Source: Achromobacter aegrifaciens
GTDB lineage: Bacteria; Pseudomonadota; Gammaproteobacteria; Burkholderiales; Burkholderiaceae_B
NCBI RefSeq assembly: GCF_902859735.1
Contig: NZ_CADIJY010000010.1
Location: 1 to 64,000 of the forward strand
DNA: 64,000 nucleotides
Direction: 5' to 3'
The notes below the pieces were generated by a model. That model searched no databases, was not told the origin of the DNA, and worked only from the letters and a program-made list of their open reading frames with translations. This document shows, one piece after another, positions 59,305 to 64,000 of this stretch (the first letter of the stretch is position 1; each line of letters opens with the position of its first letter). The position numbers and the translations under genes are program-made.

Positions 59305-60501
59305 ATGTCCAAGGTCAACACTCTGTCCGCGCTGGCCAAGTCCGGCGCCCTGTCCGGCAAGCGCGTGTTCATCCGCGCCGACCTCAACGTGCCGTTCGAC
59401 GACGCCGGCCGCATCAGCGAAGACACCCGCATCCGCGCCTCGGTGCCCGGCATCCGCATGGCGCTGGACGCCGGCGCCGCCGTCATGGTCACCTCCCACC
59501 TGGGCCGTCCCAAGGAAGGCGTGCTGACCGAAGCCGATTCGCTGGCCAAGGTCGGCCAGCGCCTGTCCGAACTGCTGGGCATGCCTGTGCAGCTGGTGCG
59601 CGACTGGGTCGACGGCGTCCAGGTCGATCACGGCCAGGTCGTGCTGCTGGAAAACTGCCGCGTCAACGTCGGCGAAAAGAAAGACGACGAAACGCTGGCC
59701 AAGAAGATGGCCGCGCTGTGCGACGTCTACGTCAACGATGCGTTCGGCACCGCCCACCGCGCCGAAGCCACCACCCACGGCATCGCGCGTTTCGCACCCG
59801 TGGCCTGCGCCGGCCCGCTGCTGGCCGCCGAACTGGAAGCCCTGGGCCGCGCGCTGCACGAGCCCAAGCGTCCGCTGGTCGCCATCGTGGGCGGCTCCAA
59901 GGTGTCGACCAAGCTGTCGATCCTGCAATCGCTGGCCGACAAGGTCGACCAGCTGGTCGTGGGCGGCGGCATCGCCAACACCTTCATGCTGGCTGCCGGC
60001 CTGTCCATCGGCAAGTCGCTGGCTGAACCCGATCAGGTCGACCAGGCGCGCGCCGTGATCGACATCATGAAGCAGCGCGGCGCGGCCGTGCCGATTCCGG
60101 TGGACGTGGTGTGCGCCAAGTCCTTCGGCGCCGACGCCGAAGCCACCGTCAAGGCGGCCGAAGACGTGGCCGACGACGACATGATCCTGGACATCGGTCC
60201 CAAGACCGCGGCGCAACTGGCCGAGATCCTGAAGCAGGCCGGCACGATCGTGTGGAACGGCCCGGTCGGCGTGTTCGAATTCGACCAGTTCGCCAACGGC
60301 ACCGAAGTGGTGGCGCGGGCGATCGCCGAATCGGAAGGCTTCTCGATCGCCGGCGGCGGCGACACCCTGGCCGCCATTGCCAAGTACGGCATCGGCGAGC
60401 AGGTGGGCTATATCTCGACCGGCGGCGGCGCTTTCCTGGAATTCCTGGAAGGCAAGACCCTGCCTGCCGTGGCCGTGCTGGAAGCCCGCTACGCCAAGTA
60501 A
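59305..60501 (+). CDS. pgk: Phosphoglycerate kinase
   Basis: 398 aa. [25 protein letters not shown] is the canonical N-terminal signature. [21 protein letters not shown], the nucleotide-binding region [11 protein letters not shown] and GGGDTLAAI follow. It transfers phosphate from 1,3-bisphosphoglycerate to ADP. I chose the ATG with AGGA upstream; the 17 codons before it are unrelated. A terminator ends the operon. Confidence 0.97.
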   Translation: MSKVNTLSALAKSGALSGKRVFIRADLNVPFDDAGRISEDTRIRASVPGIRMALDAGAAVMVTSHLGRPKEGVLTEADSLAKVGQRLSELLGMPVQLVRDWVDGVQVDHGQVVLLENCRVNVGEKKDDETLAKKMAALCDVYVNDAFGTAHRAEATTHGIARFAPVACAGPLLAAELEALGRALHEPKRPLVAIVGGSKVSTKLSILQSLADKVDQLVVGGGIANTFMLAAGLSIGKSLAEPDQVDQARAVIDIMKQRGAAVPIPVDVVCAKSFGADAEATVKAAEDVADDDMILDIGPKTAAQLAEILKQAGTIVWNGPVGVFEFDQFANGTEVVARAIAESEGFSIAGGGDTLAAIAKYGIGEQVGYISTGGGAFLEFLEGKTLPAVAVLEARYAK

Positions 60502-60523
60502 TACGTCTTGCCATGCAAGGCCG

Positions 60524-60551
60524 AAGCCGCCCCGATGGGGCGGCTTTTTTT
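60524..60551 (+). terminator. Intrinsic terminator of the tkt-gap-pgk operon
   Basis: AAGCCGCCCC, GAT, GGGGCGGCTT then TTTTT: a perfect 10-bp stem 22 bp after the pgk stop. Confidence 0.88.
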
Positions 60552-60658
60552 ATGCCGGCGCCTTGATCCAGGCTGCCCAGGTTTGGCTGGCTTGGTGTAG
60601 CCTTGGCGCAAACCGGCGCGCCCCGGGCTCGCTTCATCCCCGATTTCTCCGCAGCACC

Positions 60659-62347
60659 ATGAACCTACGCTTCATTCCCGGCCTCAACAATTTCCGCGGC
60701 ATCACCCGGGAATCGGCGCGGCGTGACATCACCGCCGGCCTGAGCGTGGCGGCGGTGGCGCTCCCGGTGGGCCTGGCCTATGCCGCCATGATGGGCGTGC
60801 CGCCGGTGGCGGGCCTGTGGGCGGCTATCGCCGGGATGCTGGGCTATGCCTTGTTCGGCTCGTCGCGCACCTTGATCGTCGGGCCCGATACTGCCACCTG
60901 CACCCTGATTGCCGCCACCCTGACCGGCATGGCGCTGACCACGCCGGAAGACCGGCTGGTGGCCGCCACCGGCATCGCCCTGACGGTGGGGGTGGGCTGC
61001 CTGATCGCGCGCGCCCTGCGGCTGGGCGTGCTGGCCAACCTGCTGTCGCGGCCAGTGCTGATCGGTTACATGGCGGGCGTGGCGATCACGCTGGCGTTGT
61101 CGCAGTTGAGCGGCCTGACTGGCGTGGGCCTGCGTAACAGCGGACTGGTGCATCCGTTCCTGGAGCTGTCGCGGCGCCTGCCGGAAATCCAGATTCCCAC
61201 CCTGATCCTGGGCCTGACGTCCTGCGCCTTGCTGGTGGCGGTCAAGCGCTGGCGGCCGAACTGGCCCGGCCCCATCCTGCTGGTGGTGCTGGCCTGCGTG
61301 CTGTCCTGGCTGTTCAACTTCCCCGGCCTGGGCATCGCCGTCGTGGGCGAAGTGCCTGCCGGCTTGCCGGCCCTGAGCCTGCCGGTGCGCCTGGAGGGCG
61401 TGGACGGCATCCTGCTGGGCGCGGCGGGTGTGCTGGTGGTGAGCTTCTCCAGCGGCATCGTGACGGCGCGCAGCTTCGCCGCACGCACGGGCGAACACGT
61501 GGATCCCAACCGCGAGCTGGTGGGCTTTGGCGCGGCCAATATGGCGGCGGGCCTGTTCCAGGGCTTCGTGGTGACGGGCGCGGACTCGCGCACGGCGGTG
61601 GGACTGGTGGCTGGCGGTTCTTCGCCGCTGGTCAGCGTCACCGCGGCGCTGGCGCTGGCGGTGGTGGTGAGCCTTTTGAGCGGGCCGCTGTTCTGGCTGC
61701 CGCAGGCCGTGCTGTCGGCCATCCTGCTGCTGGCCGCCATCAGCTTGTTCGATGGGCACGCCTTCATGCGCCTGGCGCGCATCTCGCGCATCGAGCTGGC
61801 GTTCGGCATCCTGGCCGCGGTGGGCGTGGTGGGCTTTGGCGTGTTGCAAGGCGTGGCCGTGTCGGTGGGCGCCACGCTGCTGTATGCGATGTACGTGTCG
61901 GGCAATCCGCGCGACGCCTTGTTGGGCCGTTTGCCCGGCGAAACGGTGTTGGGCAAGCTGCACCTGAATCCCGAGGCCCAGCCGGTACCGGGCACGGTGA
62001 TCTGGCTGTTCGAGTCTTCGGTGTGGTTCTTCAACGCCGACGCCTTCCGCCGGCGTGCGCGCGAGGTCATCGAGCAGGCAGGCGACGTGCGCTGGTTCGT
62101 GCTGGACGCCGAAGCCATGACCCAGGCAGACGCCGACGCGGTCGAGGCGCTGTATGAACTGAAGCATGTGCTGGACGAGCGCGGCATCGCGCTGCTGGTG
62201 GCGGGCGGACACGGCCAGTTCCGCACCGCGCTGGAGCGCTCCGGCCTGGTCAAGAAGATCGGCCGCGACAAGATCTTCGGCAGCCCCGAGCAGGCCGTGG
62301 AAGCGATCGAACGCTGGCGCCAGGCGCCGCCCGCGGCGCTGGGCTAA
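60659..62347 (+). CDS. SulP-family anion transporter with STAS domain
   Basis: 562 aa. About 11-14 membrane helices span 25-425. The SulP hallmark is at the start (DITAGLSVAAVALPVGLAYAAMMGVPPVAGLW), followed by GPDTATCTLIAATL. A C-terminal STAS domain lies at about 460-550 (VIWLFESSVWFFNADAFRRRA; FVLDAEAMTQADADAVEAL). Members move sulfate, bicarbonate or dicarboxylates; nothing in the context decides which. The start is the ATG at the beginning of family similarity. Confidence 0.92.
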   Translation: MNLRFIPGLNNFRGITRESARRDITAGLSVAAVALPVGLAYAAMMGVPPVAGLWAAIAGMLGYALFGSSRTLIVGPDTATCTLIAATLTGMALTTPEDRLVAATGIALTVGVGCLIARALRLGVLANLLSRPVLIGYMAGVAITLALSQLSGLTGVGLRNSGLVHPFLELSRRLPEIQIPTLILGLTSCALLVAVKRWRPNWPGPILLVVLACVLSWLFNFPGLGIAVVGEVPAGLPALSLPVRLEGVDGILLGAAGVLVVSFSSGIVTARSFAARTGEHVDPNRELVGFGAANMAAGLFQGFVVTGADSRTAVGLVAGGSSPLVSVTAALALAVVVSLLSGPLFWLPQAVLSAILLLAAISLFDGHAFMRLARISRIELAFGILAAVGVVGFGVLQGVAVSVGATLLYAMYVSGNPRDALLGRLPGETVLGKLHLNPEAQPVPGTVIWLFESSVWFFNADAFRRRAREVIEQAGDVRWFVLDAEAMTQADADAVEALYELKHVLDERGIALLVAGGHGQFRTALERSGLVKKIGRDKIFGSPEQAVEAIERWRQAPPAALG

Positions 62348-62368
62348 GGCGCCCCGGCTGGGCGCCTT
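62346..62368. terminator. Hairpin between convergent sulP-type and fabI genes
   Basis: AAGGCGCC, seven-base loop, GGCGCCTT: a perfect 8-bp stem overlapping the SulP stop codon. There is no T-tract, so it is a weak or Rho-assisted terminator at best. Confidence 0.4.
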
Positions 62369-62371
62369 GGC

Positions 62372-63145
62372 TTAATCGATGATGTGGTAGCCGCCGTCGA
62401 TGTATATCGTCTGCCCCGTCATGCGGCGGGCGGCGTCGGTGGCGAGCCAGGCGGTGGCTTCGCCCACGTCGTCGATGGACACCAGGCTGCGCGCGGGAGC
62501 CTTGGACTGGGCGCGGTCCAGCAGCGTATCGAATTCGGCGATGCCCGAGGCGGCGCGCGTCTTCAGCGGCCCTGGTGATATCGCGTGCACGCGTATGCCC
62601 TGCGGGCCCAGTTCCGCCGCCAGGTAGCGGGTGGCGGACTCCAGCGCGGCCTTTACCGGCCCCATCATGTTGTAGTGCTCGACCACCATCTGCGACCCGT
62701 AGTAGCTCATGCAGAACAACGCGCCGCCGTTGCGCATCAGCGGCTCGGCCAGCTTGGCCATGCGGATGAAGGACCAGCAGGACACGTCCATGGCCTGCAA
62801 AAAGCCCTCGCGCGAGCAGTCGGTCACGCGGCCATGCAGGTCGTCGCGCGGGGCGAAGGCGATGGAATGCAGCACGAAATCCAGCTGGCCCCATTCGGCG
62901 GCGACGCTGTCGAACACGGCTTCGAGCTGGCCTTCGCGCATCAGGTCCAGCGGCAAGAGCAGCGGCGCCTCCACCTGGCGGGCCAGTGGCTCCACATGGC
63001 GCAGGGCCTTGTCGTTCAGGTAGGTCACGGCCAGCTCCGCGCCCAGGGCGTGGAAGGCCTTGGCGCAGCCCCAGGCGATCGAATCCGCATTCGCGATGCC
63101 CGTCACCAGGCCGCGCTTGCCCGCCAGCGGCAGCAGCGCGCTCAT
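62372..63145 (-). CDS. fabI: Enoyl-ACP reductase FabI-like protein
   Basis: A 257-aa short-chain dehydrogenase of the FabI group. GLVTGIANADSIAWGCAKAF is the divergent FabI nucleotide site; Tyr148, Tyr158 and Lys165 have the FabI active-site spacing. It reduces enoyl-ACP in fatty acid elongation. Residue AISPGPLKTRAASGI follows the same pattern. The ATG overlaps the upstream acetate kinase stop (ATGA). It may be a second enoyl reductase linked to acetate metabolism rather than the sole essential one. Confidence 0.88.
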   Translation of the reverse strand: MSALLPLAGKRGLVTGIANADSIAWGCAKAFHALGAELAVTYLNDKALRHVEPLARQVEAPLLLPLDLMREGQLEAVFDSVAAEWGQLDFVLHSIAFAPRDDLHGRVTDCSREGFLQAMDVSCWSFIRMAKLAEPLMRNGGALFCMSYYGSQMVVEHYNMMGPVKAALESATRYLAAELGPQGIRVHAISPGPLKTRAASGIAEFDTLLDRAQSKAPARSLVSIDDVGEATAWLATDAARRMTGQTIYIDGGYHIID

Positions 63146-64000
63146 CGCTGCCTCACCAGTTCCAGCGTGTGCTGGGCGATGATCAGTTCTTCGTTGGTGC
63201 GCACCACGTAGACGCCGATGCGGCTGTCGTCGGCCGAGATGCGGGGGCCATGGCGGGCGTTGCGTTCGGGGTCCAGCTTGATGCCCAGCCAGCCCCAGTG
63301 CTCGCTGATGGCCTGGCGGATCTCGGCGGAATTCTCGCCCACGCCGGCGGTGAAGACGATGCCGTCCACGCCGTTCATGGCGCAGGCCAGGCCTATCATG
63401 CCCTCGGCCACGCGCCAGGCGAAGTACTGCAGCGCCAGCTTGGCCGAGGGCGCGTCGCTGGCCAGCAGTTCGCGCATGTCGTTGCTGATGCCGGACAGGC
63501 CCTTCATGCCGCAGTCGTGATAGAGCAGGTGCTCGATCTCGTCATGGGTCATGCCGCGTTCCATCATCCACAGCACCACGCCCGGATCCAGGCGGCCGGG
63601 GCGGGTGCCCATGGGCAGGCCTTCCAGCGCGGTGAAGCCCATGGTGCTGTCCACGCTCTTGCCGTGATGCATGGCGCAGGCGGAAACGCCCGAGCCCAGA
63701 TGGGCCGCAATGATCTTGCCGTCGGCGATGTCCGGCAGCGCTTTCTTCAGGCGCTGCGCGATGTACTCGTAGGACAGGCCATGGAAGCCGTAGCGGCGCA
63801 CGCCTTCCTGGTACAGCCGTTCCGGCAGCGCGTAGCGGTCGGCCACGTCGGAGTGGCTGCGGTGGAACGCGGTGTCGAAGCAGGCGACCTGCGGAATCCA
63901 GGGCCGGCGCTCGCGGATCACGCGGATGGGCGCCAGGTTGTTCGGCTGGTGCAGCGGCGCCAGCGGCGTGAAGGTGTCGAGCTTGGCCAGGATGGCGTCG
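63142..64000 (-). CDS. ackA: Acetate kinase, partial (N-terminus outside window)
   Basis: The frame is open to the right edge; the visible 285 codons are the C-terminal two thirds of an acetate/propionate kinase. LAPLHQPNN, CFDTAFHRS, YGFHGLSYEY, AAHLGSGVSACAMHHGKSVDSTMGFTALEG and FTAGVGENSAEIR are all family motifs. It interconverts acetate with acetyl phosphate. Phosphate acetyltransferase probably lies just outside. Coupled to fabI. Confidence 0.93.
   Translation of the reverse strand, partial: DAILAKLDTFTPLAPLHQPNNLAPIRVIRERRPWIPQVACFDTAFHRSHSDVADRYALPERLYQEGVRRYGFHGLSYEYIAQRLKKALPDIADGKIIAAHLGSGVSACAMHHGKSVDSTMGFTALEGLPMGTRPGRLDPGVVLWMMERGMTHDEIEHLLYHDCGMKGLSGISNDMRELLASDAPSAKLALQYFAWRVAEGMIGLACAMNGVDGIVFTAGVGENSAEIRQAISEHWGWLGIKLDPERNARHGPRISADDSRIGVYVVRTNEELIIAQHTLELVRQR

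Overview
The window looks like chromosomal sequence from a high-GC betaproteobacterium of the family Alcaligenaceae, most likely Achromobacter or a close Bordetella relative. This is judged from base composition, protein character and familiar gene orders (miaB-phoH-ybeY-corC-lnt, queA-tgt-yajC-secD-secF, tkt-gap-pgk, ackA-fabI). I could not run a search, so the genus is an inference. Nearly everything is core genome. There is no prophage, insertion sequence, rRNA operon or CRISPR array.

Layout. 1-2381 is the end of a DUF748/AsmA-like envelope protein, followed by a Tat-exported dienelactone hydrolase. 3324-4289 is a gene-free block of structured dispersed repeats. 4290-10577 holds a small secreted protein, a peroxiredoxin, an MFS permease, a DMT permease overlapping bioB, and a triple-PAS LuxR regulator. 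10722-11705 is a tandemly duplicated tRNA Ala-Glu-Asp cassette with its promoter and terminators. 11919-18653 has an aldo/keto reductase and the miaB-phoH-ybeY-corC-lnt cluster. 18825-23062 carries a PAP2 phosphatase, an AlaX-type editing protein, a glyoxalase-like protein, an extra ClpP, an ArsR/SRPBCC pair and a small membrane protein. 23109-28740 is the queA-tgt-yajC-secD-secF operon. 28875-31083 is an IclR regulator divergent from an amino-acid-type binding protein. 31246-33519 has dacB and upp.

33590-43086 is the nitrogen-assimilation block: siroheme synthase (cysG), the ANTAR regulator nasT, and divergently the operon nrtA-nrtB-nrtD, an FAD/NAD oxidoreductase and nasA. The nasT-nrtA gap holds a sigma-54 type promoter, two NtrC-like sites, two hexaloop hairpins with the ANTAR signature, and a long intrinsic terminator whose 5' arm overlaps the second hairpin. 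This reads as a two-layer switch: NtrC/sigma-54 for nitrogen limitation, NasT antitermination for nitrate.

43209-55885 holds a four-cysteine secreted protein, a yqjD-yqjE-yqjK stress cluster, a HEPN/Abi-like protein, ubiD, a lytic transglycosylase, an aminotransferase, an FAD-oxidase-like protein, malic enzyme, patatin, barstar and rsmE. 56151-64000 has tkt-gap-pgk, a SulP transporter, fabI and the 3' part of an acetate kinase gene.

The least explained material is the repeats. One class is a 162-bp inverted-repeat element (two copies in opposite orientation) with a conserved core but site-specific complementary arms. The second is a roughly 130-bp element ending in a 34-nt hairpin whose stem covaries between copies. 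The third is a roughly 92-bp multi-hairpin element, also with two copies.
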